NCBI GenBank assembly: GCA_028673005.1
Contig: CM054118.1
Coordinates: 4,056,410 to 4,120,409 of the forward strand
DNA length: 64,000 bases
From: Tanypteryx hageni
Taxonomy: Eukaryota; Arthropoda; Insecta; Odonata; Petaluridae
Reading direction: 5' to 3'
The notes beneath the pieces are model-generated. The model searched no databases. It saw only the letters and a list, made by a program, of their open reading frames with translations, and had not been told where the DNA came from. The position numbers were made by a program, and so were the translations under genes. Positions 49,401 to 55,355 of the stretch are shown piece after piece; the first letter of the stretch is position 1, and the number at the start of each line of letters is the position of its first letter.

Positions 49401-49966
49401 CAGTTTCTTAAGTCCCATAGGAAGGGAAAACAGGAAATAGTACATGGATCAGCAACTTACACTGTCCCTGGTTCGATTCCCGGTCCTCGCACGAGGAAAG
49501 GAACTCTTACGTCGAATTCAAATGGGAAGGATTTTCCCTTGACTAGACCAAACTGTCCAAGGTGATATCCATGGTCTGACGTGTATACTATGTACGTGTT
49601 ATCCAATTCTCCCAGGGCTTTAAGCTCGAGGTATATCTGCAATCAAAGACAAAACTGAGTGAATCGAAGAAAAAAGCTGTTGGAATACATCGTTTTCAAT
49701 AATTTTCCTCGTTCTGGCATTGGCGAAAGTTCACGACTGTCTAATGTAACAATGACGTCGCAAATGGTTCTTCGTGGAAAATTAATGCAAATATATAGTT
49801 TATTTATTGGCTCACCCTATGCACAGCGTCATCGACGCTCTGGAGAGTCTGCAACCGTTTAGTCATAAGTAGATCGGTGAAGCGTCTATGAATTGGCTGC
49901 ATCCTACCTGTCGCTTGGAGAATCCACTGCTTGTCAGGATTCGGCGCGTAATCATAAGCAGGCGTG
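12639..49966 (-). CDS. Sulf1: Extracellular heparan sulfate 6-O-endosulfatase, exons for the C-terminal two thirds
   Basis: Seventeen minus-strand exons join in phase: 49966-49816, 49636-49461, 49328-49215, 49077-49021, 48301-47864, 40962-40668, 38401-38239, 38017-37877, 30813-30704, 30068-29820, 24391-24112, 23506-23311, 22957-22767, 20546-20415, 19949-19731, 14910-14829, 12717-12639. They total 3073 nt, one completing a codon plus 1024 codons with stop. Order: sulfatase domain with [11 protein letters not shown]; hydrophilic domain with an acidic run; Cys-rich C-terminal domain. Sulfs are secreted or surface-bound and remove 6-O-sulfates from heparan sulfate, tuning Wnt, FGF and Hedgehog signalling. 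Human SULFs are about 870 residues; this one should exceed 1300 because the hydrophilic part is expanded. The N-terminus, with signal peptide and formylglycine motif, is upstream of the window. Confidence 0.95.
12718..14828 (-). other. Sulf1: Last Sulf1 intron
   Basis: 2.1 kb, AT-rich. No TE ends, repeats or coding signals recognised. Confidence 0.6.
14829..14910 (-). CDS. Sulf1: Sulf1 exon p (82 nt)
   Basis: Small exon between CGCTTGCAG and a GTGAGT donor. In the phase set by exon o it encodes [20 protein letters not shown] followed by MKRKKLP, with no stop. G+C content is above that of the flanking introns. Confidence 0.85.
14911..16230 (-). other. Sulf1 intron sequence before the hAT element
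   Basis: Mostly featureless. 15405-15480 (GGGCCAGCGTGATGGGGC and GGGGCCCCCAAA) looks like another hAT-type terminus, without a clear partner. Confidence 0.4.
16231..19023 (+). mobile_element. hAT transposon with target site duplication
   Basis: Left end CATGGGTGTTGGCAGGG and right end CTGACGACGCCCATG are inverted repeats. The flanks are CTTAATTG and CCTAATTG, an 8-bp target duplication with one mismatch, as expected of hAT. G/C-homopolymer blocks follow each end. It carries a broken transposase in the plus direction, opposite to Sulf1, and lies in the intron between exons o and p. Confidence 0.85.
17063..18445 (+). pseudogene. hAT transposase (TTF finger, DUF4371, dimerisation domain), broken
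   Basis: Order along the plus strand: a TTF-type zinc-finger remnant ([17 protein letters not shown], 17063-17205); a DUF4371-like RNase H core with [20 protein letters not shown] (first catalytic Asp in DEST) and [12 protein letters not shown]; then [13 protein letters not shown] and CETRWSF; then the C-terminal hAT dimerisation region [20 protein letters not shown] to the stop at 18445. Premature stops at 17809 and after 18093, plus shifts before 17479, make it non-functional. Closest in type to the ZMYM/DUF4371 group of hAT transposases. Confidence 0.85.
19021..19112 (+). repeat. tRNA-like SINE remnant
   Basis: Contains an A-box-like TAATTGGTTAAGT and a B-box-like GAGTTCAATTCCC about 65 bases apart, followed by TAGC and a T-rich run. 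The upstream half probably lies before 16231, split by the hAT insertion. Confidence 0.4.
19731..19949 (-). CDS. Sulf1: Sulf1 exon o
   Basis: Encodes [20 protein letters not shown] and [11 protein letters not shown], matching the DPYQL...LHxQLxxLxxCxGxxxC motif, then a Ser/Gln tract and KKRKFNPSG. It ends at a GTGAGT donor, so reading on to a stop in the intron would be wrong. Confidence 0.95.
20415..20546 (-). CDS. Sulf1: Sulf1 exon n
   Basis: Encodes [20 protein letters not shown], then [15 protein letters not shown] and a YNLRI end. This is the most conserved part of the Sulf C-terminal domain, with all its Cys residues. Confidence 0.97.
20850..21060. repeat. Inverted and direct repeat cluster
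   Basis: GTATACACATTGAAACTTCAC (about 20852) is inverted at about 20922-20944 (GTGAAGCAAGTTTCAATGTA) and appears again directly near 21024 (GTATACATAGAAATTTCA), each direct copy followed by a TCAGTAAG-type sequence. Confidence 0.6.
21842..22200 (-). pseudogene. PHD-finger/coiled-coil ORF1 fragment
   Basis: From ATG at 22200 the minus strand reads [20 protein letters not shown] then WYHFKCS, a PHD-like zinc finger. After one in-frame TAA it continues CICSGC and a coiled coil ([20 protein letters not shown]). This is the layout of ORF1/gag-like proteins of many insect non-LTR elements. It ends at a GTGAGT-like site near 21911. No ORF2 is attached. Confidence 0.6.
22767..22957 (-). CDS. Sulf1: Sulf1 exon m
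   Basis: Encodes a strongly basic helix ([19 protein letters not shown]) followed by [17 protein letters not shown], the conserved CFTHDNxHWxTAPFW motif that opens the Sulf C-terminal domain. Confidence 0.95.
23311..23506 (-). CDS. Sulf1: Sulf1 exon l
   Basis: Encodes a hydrophilic linker and ends [11 protein letters not shown], retaining a Cys pair. Phases 1 in and 2 out fit both neighbours. Confidence 0.9.
24112..24391 (-). CDS. Sulf1: Sulf1 exon k
   Basis: Starts [13 protein letters not shown], continuing the helix from exon j as in vertebrate Sulfs, then a Ser/Thr-rich low-conservation tract. Phase 0 in, phase 1 out. Confidence 0.92.
24556..24640. mobile_element. hAT-type terminus, solo
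   Basis: GCAGTGGTCCTCAACTTTTT is a classic CAGTGGTTCTCAACC-like hAT end. Partner end not found. Confidence 0.45.
24641..25944 (-). other. Sulf1 intron with dispersed repeat
   Basis: 25340-25465 holds TGTCCAGCGATTTAGGAG...GATGGACGGA and a hairpin AGGCATTC...GAATGCCT, related to 9190-9545. The rest shows no recognisable feature. Confidence 0.45.
25945..26105 (-). mobile_element. 161-bp retroposon-like unit with tRNA-like part
   Basis: Flanked by perfect 11-bp copies of GAAAAAATCCT (25934-25944 and 26106-26116). It contains a tRNA-like segment at 25947-26017 on the minus strand, so the tRNA part is at the 3' end of the unit rather than at the 5' end where a SINE promoter belongs. Confidence 0.6.
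25947..26017 (-). tRNA. tRNA-like sequence or pseudo-tRNA, anticodon position CGG
   Basis: Seven acceptor pairs allowing G-U (GCTTGAT with GTCAAGT), A box TAGCTTAGCTGG, anticodon stem CACTT/AAGTG enclosing ATCGGGC, and T arm CTGGG-TTCGATT-CCTGG with B box GGTTCGATTCC. Base 32 is A, and the T stem has two G-U pairs. The position inside a duplicated-flank unit argues for a retroposed tRNA relative rather than a working tRNA-Pro. Confidence 0.5.
26245..28150 (-). pseudogene. ZBED5-like hAT transposase, broken by a MITE
   Basis: Minus-strand blocks, 5' to 3': [20 protein letters not shown] and an AMDESTDI motif (near 27650); then, beyond a 447-bp insertion, [34 protein letters not shown] and [20 protein letters not shown] (27122-26793); then [20 protein letters not shown] to 26245. 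These are signatures of the ZBED5/GTF2IRD2-type hAT group. Stops (after MKS, IVG, TTKE) and frameshifts break it. DGAPSM reads GGAPFM, so the second catalytic Asp is lost. Confidence 0.8.
27182..27628. mobile_element. 447-bp MITE inside the hAT transposase
   Basis: Ends AGCCGTCTTAAGG and CCTTAATACGGCT are inverted repeats. The flanks CATGAGCTGAG and ATGGCTGAG look like a target duplication with one indel. Both sub-ends hold GAGGCCC-rich blocks. Non-coding. Confidence 0.7.
28151..29640 (-). other. Sulf1 intron, no features recognised
   Basis: AT-rich, no TE termini or coding signals identified. Confidence 0.5.
29650..29760. mobile_element. hAT-like terminus, degenerate
   Basis: CCAGTGGCTTAGCCAAAG followed by GGGGAGGGGAGGCAAATGCC and CAGTTGCCACTTCCC resembles CAGTGGCGTAGCCAGG hAT ends. 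No partner. It lies 60 bases from Sulf1 exon j. Confidence 0.35.
29820..30068 (-). CDS. Sulf1: Sulf1 exon j
   Basis: His-rich start, then [20 protein letters not shown] and [20 protein letters not shown], matching the Sulf segment with C...D/NGS...Y..A.AW and the heptad-like helix that follows. Phase 0 on both sides. Confidence 0.93.
30704..30813 (-). CDS. Sulf1: Sulf1 exon i
   Basis: Encodes [20 protein letters not shown] and [13 protein letters not shown]. Phase 1 in, phase 0 out. It lies just beyond the nested TE block that fills the preceding 7.1-kb intron. Confidence 0.85.
32347..32399. repeat. (TA)n microsatellite, left border of Penelope element
   Basis: About 53 bases of AT repeat directly abutting the truncated reverse transcriptase frame. 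Confidence 0.95.
32400..34004 (+). CDS. Penelope-like reverse transcriptase with GIY-YIG endonuclease, 5' truncated
   Basis: One uninterrupted frame of 534 codons to a TAA. It opens with [20 protein letters not shown], the first conserved RT block of Penelope-like elements, so the N-terminus is missing and there is no start ATG. Then [36 protein letters not shown], and YIDDVFLIW with the catalytic Asp pair. The C-terminal 100 residues form a GIY-YIG endonuclease: [31 protein letters not shown] and [17 protein letters not shown]. No stops or frameshifts, and C-rich codon use very unlike the AT-rich surroundings. It is the best preserved ORF of any mobile element in the window. Confidence 0.92.
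34183..34207 (+). ncRNA. Degenerate hammerhead-ribozyme-like core
   Basis: In the Penelope 3' region CTGAAGA is followed by a hairpin GGGC-TTAG-GCCC and then GATAA. Penelope-like elements are known to carry hammerhead ribozymes with CTGANGA, stem II and GAAA. Here GAAA reads GATA, so activity is doubtful. Confidence 0.4.
34361..34432. repeat. (TA)n microsatellite, right border of Penelope element
   Basis: About 72 bases of AT repeat following the Penelope 3' sequence. Confidence 0.95.
34433..35026 (-). other. Non-coding interior of the DDE transposon
   Basis: AT-rich, no coding features. It continues the element interrupted by the Penelope insertion. Confidence 0.5.
35027..36421 (-). pseudogene. 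DDE-type transposase with C-terminal C2H2 finger, frameshifted
   Basis: Block 36421-36029 reads [37 protein letters not shown] and [17 protein letters not shown]. Frame shifts near 36035 into [34 protein letters not shown] and [15 protein letters not shown] (to 35767). After stops, 35587-35027 ends with [21 protein letters not shown], a C2H2 finger. The spaced D (QDDKA), D ([10 protein letters not shown]) and E (NHIERR) suggest an RNase H-fold DDE nuclease. I recognise the family as a recurrent unnamed animal protein but cannot name the superfamily with certainty. Confidence 0.6.
37251..37876 (-). other. Sulf1 intron, with dispersed repeat
   Basis: 37690-37830 (CCAAGTCTCATGAAAATCGG, GTTGTTAGTGGGGGACACAC) resembles common insect dispersed repeats. 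Otherwise nothing. Confidence 0.35.
37877..38017 (-). CDS. Sulf1: Sulf1 exon h
   Basis: Encodes a weakly conserved Asn/Gly/Arg-rich linker ([20 protein letters not shown], then [18 protein letters not shown]). Supported by clean splice sites and phase 1 on both sides. Confidence 0.85.
38239..38401 (-). CDS. Sulf1: Sulf1 exon g
   Basis: Encodes [19 protein letters not shown], then [20 protein letters not shown]: a basic cluster followed by an acidic one, as in other Sulfs after the CSC motif. The frame recorded by simple ORF calling here is a shadow. Confidence 0.9.
39192..39413 (+). promoter_or_regulatory. Heat-shock-element array
   Basis: Seven clusters of perfect alternating GAA and TTC modules at 5-bp spacing: 39192-39204 (3 modules), 39228-39245 (4), 39273-39295 (5), 39318-39325 (2), 39343-39365 (5), 39381-39393 (3) and 39401-39413 (3). 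Three or more alternating modules is the heat-shock-factor trimer site. The density matches or exceeds that of typical Hsp70 promoters. An inverted CCAAT box (ATTGG, 39440) and a TATA box (39478) follow. Confidence 0.8.
39478..39485 (+). promoter_or_regulatory. TATA box
   Basis: TATATAAG sits 65 bases after the last heat-shock cluster. Initiation would fall near 39508. A possible leader intron runs from TTTAAA/GTAAGA (donor near 39518) to GAGTTACAG (acceptor ending 39619). Confidence 0.6.
39603..40169 (+). pseudogene. hAT transposase C-terminal fragment downstream of the heat-shock-type promoter
   Basis: Open frame ending at TAA 40169: [20 protein letters not shown] at the start, a helical middle, and the hAT dimerisation region ([35 protein letters not shown]). 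The TTF finger and the DDE core are absent. No ATG occurs near the start of the frame; the first in-frame Met is around the LRMLL segment. A product would therefore need an upstream ATG by splicing, or would begin late and be very short. The remaining frame is free of stops. Confidence 0.65.
40426..40516. repeat. Long hairpin in Sulf1 intron
   Basis: Arms 40426-40461 and 40481-40516 are inverted repeats of about 36 bases with about 30 matches (core TACAAAGCAG with CTGCTTTGTA), separated by a 19-base loop. It may be a MITE remnant or a pre-miRNA-like fold. Confidence 0.65.
40668..40962 (-). CDS. Sulf1: Sulf1 exon f
   Basis: Encodes [13 protein letters not shown] and [13 protein letters not shown], matching the conserved KxxKCKG and CSC motifs of the Sulf hydrophilic domain, then a Pro/Leu/Ser-rich part. 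Phase 2 in, phase 0 out. Confidence 0.93.
41854..42885. mobile_element. Pogo/Tigger-like MITE
   Basis: Ends CAGTAAAACCCCTTATTTA and (reversed) CAGTAAAGCCCCGTATTTAC are inverted repeats. Left flank is TA; right flank is CA, possibly a mutated TA duplication. A second internal right-like end (GTAAATACAGGGTTTTACTT, about 42769) suggests nesting or duplication. Interrupts the LINE PHD finger. Confidence 0.7.
42314..42400. repeat. Small palindromic MITE
   Basis: TACTCGAATATAACGC (42312) is inverted as GCGTTATATTCGAG (about 42374), forming an 80-90 base palindromic unit within the larger MITE. Confidence 0.6.
42886..43655 (+). pseudogene. LINE ORF1 body
   Basis: [20 protein letters not shown] starts a coiled coil to 43330. 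After a one-frame shift near 43300, the frame 43293-43655 has [18 protein letters not shown] and [20 protein letters not shown]...[13 protein letters not shown], which matches the FP25-like C-terminal domain of insect LINE ORF1 proteins. It would act as the RNA-binding chaperone. Confidence 0.7.
43727..45773 (+). pseudogene. LINE ORF2: endonuclease and RT C-terminus, RT core deleted
   Basis: 43727-43924 [20 protein letters not shown] is the APE endonuclease start. Stops and shifts follow (43922, 44100, 44177). 44189-44806 has [11 protein letters not shown] and [10 protein letters not shown], the GD-N and SDH catalytic motifs. 44803-45048 is the linker. Then the RT palm, including the expected YADD block, is missing between about 45060 and 45190. 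It resumes with the thumb-like [20 protein letters not shown] and [20 protein letters not shown] to 45773. Confidence 0.8.
46445..46450 (+). terminator. LINE polyadenylation signal
   Basis: AATAAA just before the A-rich LINE 3' end, preceded by repeated TTGTATTGTA-type units. Confidence 0.55.
46480..47217 (+). pseudogene. hAT transposase C-terminal fragment
   Basis: The plus frame after several stops reads [20 protein letters not shown] and [38 protein letters not shown], the hAT dimerisation domain. The upstream part ([20 protein letters not shown]) is degraded. No ends were identified; a TSD search was not possible by eye. Confidence 0.7.
47218..47863 (-). other. Sulf1 intron with MITE-like tail
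   Basis: 47760-47850 (GCGTCTTATATGCCGTAAAATACGG, read in pieces) resembles pogo-type MITE ends seen at 42370. Nothing else recognised. Confidence 0.35.
47864..48301 (-). CDS. Sulf1: Sulf1 exon e, acidic hydrophilic insert
   Basis: This 438-nt exon begins with a basic [13 protein letters not shown] stretch, then about 60 residues dominated by Asp and Glu with an uninterrupted Glu run, then [20 protein letters not shown] and KWECVPEGG, which aligns with the conserved start of the Sulf Cys-containing hydrophilic domain. It is much more G+C-rich than its flanks. The plus strand reads as Ser-rich ORFs, which are shadows. Confidence 0.92.
48302..49020 (-). other. Sulf1 intron, no features
   Basis: AT-rich intron between exons d and e; nothing recognised. 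Confidence 0.6.
49021..49077 (-). CDS. Sulf1: Sulf1 exon d (57 nt)
   Basis: Encodes [18 protein letters not shown], the WxDTFLIER motif that closes the sulfatase domain. Clean TTTTTCAG acceptor and AAAG/GTAAGA donor. Confidence 0.95.
49215..49328 (-). CDS. Sulf1: Sulf1 exon c
   Basis: Encodes [20 protein letters not shown] then [17 protein letters not shown], the conserved end of the sulfatase core. The phase-consistent donor is AA/GTTTGT, a weak site. Confidence 0.9.
49461..49636 (-). CDS. Sulf1: Sulf1 exon b, metal-site segment
   Basis: Encodes [18 protein letters not shown] and [15 protein letters not shown]. The Asp-His pair after TS is the conserved metal-site motif of this sulfatase class, and the downstream Lys is a sulfate-binding candidate. 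Phase 0 in, phase 2 out (ACA GT/gtaagt). Confidence 0.95.
49816..49966 (-). CDS. Sulf1: Sulf1 exon a (first in window)
   Basis: Encodes [20 protein letters not shown] and MQPIHRRF, ending SVDDAVHR at a GTGAGC donor (phase 0). Acceptor is TCTTGCAG. It needs two bases from an upstream exon. It matches the conserved mid-sulfatase segment where the domain contacts substrate. Confidence 0.95.
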
Positions 49967-51299
49967 CTGCAAGAGGAGAATAAAAGGGTGATTTTTAACG
50001 AATCGAATGTAACTACGGTTTAAACGTGAGCGTTCAATAATACATAGTGCATTATAGAAGAATAATTTGTCAACAAGCCATCAACTTCGTCACATTTGCA
50101 GGGAGAGCAATTAATCATCATTCGATTTGTTGGTCGATAAAAACGTGGAAAAATAATAATAACGAAAGATTTAGTTAAGATAAATGCAATCAAAACAATT
50201 AAAAACATCTTAATTAAAAACGGTATCATAAATAATGACGACACAATTGAACTCCTAACCTCTAAAATAAAACACGTTAAATAAAAAAAAAGCTACGCAT
50301 CCAAGGAGAACTAAAAAGACTCCACCAACAAGTTCCAAGAGGGGAAAAATTCAGAGCTGATCTGTCGGCGGCAGAACTATAGCGACAGATCAAAAAATAT
50401 TGGCGGAGGGGAAAGCAATAAATCACAATCACGAATACTCTCGTGCACGACACGGCTTCGAACACACTTCCACGAAAAAAACACCGCAACGTACTTCATG
50501 GTCGACAATCAATTATGGCCCAAAATAAAAGCTGCAGCGAAATGAATTGGCGCCGCTTCAGAAAGGCGCAATAAATTCTTGTGCGCCAAATCATATACCG
50601 TCCCGAGTTTATAACTCTTTTCCCTAAAAGCGTCATCTTTAATTAGCTTGCCATAAAAAAGAAAATCAGACGTCGTACTTTCCAATCAGGCGAGACGTGG
50701 GAAGGGAAAGCGAGGTATTTTAAGTGAAGGTAAAGAAACTGGTCGGCCGCATAATTTCGCAATGGCTGATCCAAAACGCGGCTTCCAAAGTGGTCCCATA
50801 GAATATATCTGAGGAAAAAATAAAATGATAACCGCTTTGCTCATTTCGCCGAGAGCTCGATTATTTCGGGCGAATGTTTACCTGTATACATTTACACATA
50901 TCTACATACATACATGAATACATACACGCATTCAACACATATTACGATCAGATAACACGCTGATGGTGATAATGGGACAGCGGAGGAAGGGAATATGATA
51001 TGGACCATTGGAGAACAATTGTAAGGTTTCATTTTATATTTCGGATATTCTGGACCAAGGACGAAAAATGAGAAAATGTTCATGAAGGATTGTGTTAATT
51101 TTATTTTATTTGGTTATTTTTTTGATTACCTTTGAAATTGCTATGGCACTGAAGAAGAATGTATATTTTGACCGGATTATGTGACTTTAAAGCTTTTTTC
51201 TTTTCAGATATTGCATATGGCAATAACCCAGGAGTGGTCCTTTTCTCCATATAAGCCTTTTTCGGACATAAATTACGCCCTAGTGCTCCTGTCCAGCCC
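49967..51299 (-). other. Upstream Sulf1 intron, featureless part
   Basis: No exon matching the missing Sulf N-terminal segments and no TE end identified. Confidence 0.45.
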
Positions 51300-52960
51300 C
51301 TTTCCCAGCGTGATGCCAGTACCCGGCTCCCGCCCTCTTCGAAGGTACTAGATGCACCGTACCGTCATATCTAGACGTTTATTTATGATTTTCATTGACG
51401 AAATACGATTTGAGATGATTAACACGCGCAAACACGCCACGCGCATCCAACATAATTAATTCATTTGCCACTCCCGAAGAAATAACTACGAATCTTGCCG
51501 CACATTAACAAACGAGGGAAAAAACAAGTGGTGAAATATATTCAACTTCCTCTTAACGCCTTAAATACACGTAAATATTCTGATTTATCGATTTAAATCG
51601 ACCAAATAAAAACGCCCGCTACTTGAGACCATTAAAGGGCAAATAAATGATTTATTTAGTATCTCGTTTTAATCCGGCACTTCGGTGCACGCCATCATCG
51701 ACTTTTTTATAACTAAAACGACCGAGACTCCGCGTCGTGGAAACAAAAAGAAAACAAAAAAAAACAAAAGCGAGCGGGTTAAAAGTCACGAAAATCCTTT
51801 CGATCGCGTTTAATGCCGGGACGAACAGGATAACGAAAAAAATGAACAGCGGCATTTCGAAAATGGCGTCTCGTTTTTTTCCGTCCGTTTCCTCTCCCAT
51901 CCCCCCGTTTTCTCCGTCGTCCTCCACTCCTCCTCTCGGAACGTCCTTAACAAGTGGGCGGACAGGGATGGGAGGAATGGAGGACGGAGTGAGGGAGAGG
52001 GAACGAAAAAAAACGAAACACACACGAGCGAGCGGCGTTTTTAAACACGAGCTCGCTTTTTTTATATTTTTGGCGCCATCGTAAATTTCACAATATCGTC
52101 TCTCTCTCTCTCTCCACGTATCTCTCCTTCTCTGCCTCTTTCTCTCGCTATTTATCCCATGCTCTTTTCGGTCGGACGTAAGTCTTCGAGAGTGGGCCAA
52201 TGTGTGGAGAGGGACGGAGAGAGAGAGAGAGAGAGGGAGGGAGATGGAGGGTGGGCAAGGATTTGTAAAGGACGGTGGTAAGCATGGGAAGGTTCGGGGA
52301 GGAGGTATGAGGGACGGCGGCGTGTGGGGACAAGAGGGGGGGGTGGAGGTACAGTGGATTGGAAGGGTGATGGGCGTGTGTATGGAGTCCCAGAGAGATG
52401 GAGGGAGGGAGAGAGGAAGGAGTGTGTGGTGAGGAGGAGAGGTCCTCCCACTATCCGAACGAGGAGATTCCGGAGGAAGAAGAAGAAAAAAATTCAAGAG
52501 AAGGCCACATTCTTTCATTTGAAATCCTCACGAATTTTTCTCTCCTCCTCCCTCCACAATCCCTCACCCCTTCCATCCTGGAAACAAGTGAACTGACTAA
52601 AACTCGACACCGACTACGAGAACGTTCAAATTGGCTCCACTGAATACTCTCTCTCTCAAGTAACATACGCACTCTCTCCATCCTCAGCCTCCCTCTTTCT
52701 CGTATTTCCTCCATTTCTCCCCCACACTCTCTCTCTCTCTTTCTCTCTCCACCCAAAAAAATCCTCATTCCCCCCCCCTCCTCCTCCTCCACCTAGCCCG
52801 AAATCCGCAAAAGGGACGCCCTTTGGCCGCAAATCATCGCCAGTGCCTTGACAGGTTGTTGTACGCATGTAATCTTTCTCCGGTCGGCGAGACGTCCTTT
52901 ACCGGACTATTAAGGGATGAAGGAGGAGACGGTGGTGTATGGTAAATGAGGCGGGCTTAT
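51300..52960. other. GC-richer island with CT/GA low-complexity tracts
   Basis: Contains CT runs at about 52098-52120 and 52725-52755, a GA run at 52218-52240 and G-rich 52290-52440, with more CpG than flanks. A 288-codon minus frame (51652-52518) is low complexity and not recognised as protein. It could be a regulatory island or alternative promoter inside the Sulf1 intron; position and composition are the only evidence. Confidence 0.4.
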
Positions 52961-53789
52961 TTTTTTCAAAGATTTGGCGCGCGAGTTTTTTTTTAGAGAA
53001 GAAACAATAAAATAAAAAGTGAAAATCGAGTGGGAAAATCTCTAGGGAAGTTATTCTCTTAACCTGCGGTTCGTGATAAAATAATAAAATTCCAGCAGCA
53101 TGAAATGTCATTTTTGAAGCTCTGGAGGATATTATGTCAGTTTAGAGGCAATGACCTTTATTTCACCACAATAAGTCAACTCGATAAACTATAACTTTAA
53201 CAATATCTAGCATATAGAAGCGATTTTTATTTCTTTGCTCACATAATTTTCGTTTTCTTTTCAGTTCAGAGGTACGTGAATGATTTTCCAATCTTTCTTT
53301 TATTTTTACCGTGGCATTGTCATTTATGTTAATATGTTTAATATTAATATTTTTGATATGTATCATCTTTGCTAAATAAGCTAGGGTGGGAAACATTAAA
53401 AGATAGGCGAGGGAGCTATAAGATGAACATTTTCGGAAAATATACAAATGAGGACGTTTAGTGACGTAGTTAGTATAGTTTTTTCCGATGAATCAATACG
53501 GCTCCAGCAAAGAAGAAATTTCATGGAGATTAAAGCCAGGACCGAGCGGTACTAGTCACTCCTCTTTCCCGACTTAATAAAAAGATTCAACAGCAATAAT
53601 GTTAACACAATTTAGAAGTAGGTCGTCGCTTGCCACCCCTTGCCACACGCCACAGCAAACTTCAGGGAATAAACTGAAAACTGAATGTTCTCCGTAAATC
53701 TCATTTAAAATGATTAATGCATAGTTTTTTTAATAAAGAGTCTTTTGCCACATATTATCTAAATTGAGAAATATCTTCCGATGTCTAAT

Positions 53790-53850
53790 CCAATAGTTCT
53801 CAACTGAGGATGACGTGACACACACCAAGGGGACGCGAGGGTTATTAAAG
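53790..53850. mobile_element. hAT-like terminus, solo
   Basis: CAATAGTTCTCAACTGAGG followed by GACGTGACACACACCAAGGG resembles CAGTGGTTCTCAACT hAT ends. Partner not found. Confidence 0.4.
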
Positions 53851-54478
53851 GGGTGATGCGATATTTAATGAATTCACAATACATATATACCACATTTTAA
53901 CTGAGAAAAATAAATGAAACCAGGATAATACGAGCAAGTGCTTCTTAAAATACGTGGATTTTCTGTATGCGTTAGGGCAAGGGTGGCCAACCAACGGTTC
54001 CCGAGAGCTGTCAATACGGCCCACGAAGCTACGATGGAAAAGTGGTCAGTATAATTTAACATCTACAATAATAAAAGAAGCTGTCTGTGTGTGGGTGTGC
54101 GTGTCTGTGGAAGTCATAACTCTTTAGAAAATAAACGTAGGAGCTTCAAAATTTGGCAGCAGCTTCAGGTTGATCCTAAGAGTTGCAGTGCGAAAAATAA
54201 TTCTAATCGGCCCACAGGAGCTCGAGGGTCCCCATTGTTGATCCAAATGTCGGTTTTTAAAAAGATATCTCAGCAACCAATTAACCGATTTTGATGAATT
54301 CTCCGCTTATATCAATGTTTTGATGAGCCACATTTCAAGCATAAAATGGATAAAATCGGTCTACGGGTTCAAGGATCATAATGTAAGGGCCGATCAAAAT
54401 TTAACGATTTCGAGGGGTCCCCATGGAACGGTCGGTTCAAATTTTGGCGATGTCCGTCTGCCCGTACGCATATATCAG

Positions 54479-55060
54479 GGAAGAACTAGCTGGACCGATT
54501 TCAACCAAATTTGGTAGGTGCATACAATCTTCACATAAATACATGACCAAAATGACATATTTGGATCTGATCGACCAAGCAGGGGTGCCACAATTGCAAA
54601 ATAAACTTTTAGGCAGTTATGCTTTTGGAAGGAATTGGCAAAACCGATTTCAACCAAATTTGATACATTGAATCTTCACATAAATTCATGACCAAATGAC
54701 ATATTTGGACCGGATAGACAGAGCAGGGGTGCCACAATTGCAAAATAAAACTTTTCAGTAATTATGCTTTTGGAAGGAATTGGCTGAACCGAATTCAACC
54801 AAATTTGGTACATAGACTTTTCACATAAATTCATGACAAAAATGACATATTTCGACCCGATTAACTATGCAAGGGTGCCACAATTACAAATTTAAACATT
54901 CCGATAATTATGAATTTGGAAGGAATTGGACGAACCGATTTCAACGAAATTTTGTGTGAAGGAATTGAGCAACATAAAAATAAAATTAAGATTTTTAGGA
55001 TAGATATAGAAAGCAGGGCTGCTATAATAAAAGTAATAAAATTTTTTTACAAGTATTTGT
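54479..55060 (+). repeat. 145-148-bp tandem repeat inside the Helitron
   Basis: The marker GGAAGGAATTGG recurs at 54627, 54772 and 54918, with a related start near 54479. Each unit also has TTTCAACCAAATTTG and AGGGGTGCCACAATT. More diverged copies continue toward 55700. Confidence 0.8.
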
Positions 55061-55171
55061 GTTGAACTGTCCGCATCAATATTAACCAAATTATAATATT
55101 TATTATGTACACATATATATAAAACCATAATAGCATATTTGGACCTGATCAACTAAACAGGGGTGCCACAA

Positions 55172-55355
55172 TTTATTTATTTTCAAGAACTCAGAAACAC
55201 CACAAGACCAATTACACAGAATATAACAACGATATAACAATATTGAAATAACAATAACAACAAAGACAATCACATACAACCATGATGGCGGAACTCGAGC
55301 ATTGGGAGCCAGAAGCGCTAGCCACCCCTCTGCCGAGGCCGTCCAAGTTAATATT
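55172..55355 (-). mobile_element. LINE 3'-end fragment inside the Helitron
   Basis: On the minus strand a GC-rich start (GGACGGCCTCGGCAGAGGGG) leads to a T/G-rich 3' UTR and ends AAAATAAATAAAT, the profile of a severely 5'-truncated LINE insertion. It interrupts a repeat unit (GTGCCACAATT before, ATTACAAATT after). Confidence 0.5.

Noticed and set aside
49465..49495. Plus-strand tRNA B-box-like GGTTCGATTCCCGG
   Set aside because: It lies inside the conserved Sulf1 exon b coding for RGPGIEPG on the minus strand; no A box or cloverleaf is present.
51652..52518. 288-codon minus-strand ORF
   Set aside because: Pro/Ser/Arg/Glu low-complexity composition from CT/GA tracts, no recognisable domain and no splice or start support. 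Listed only as a compositional island.
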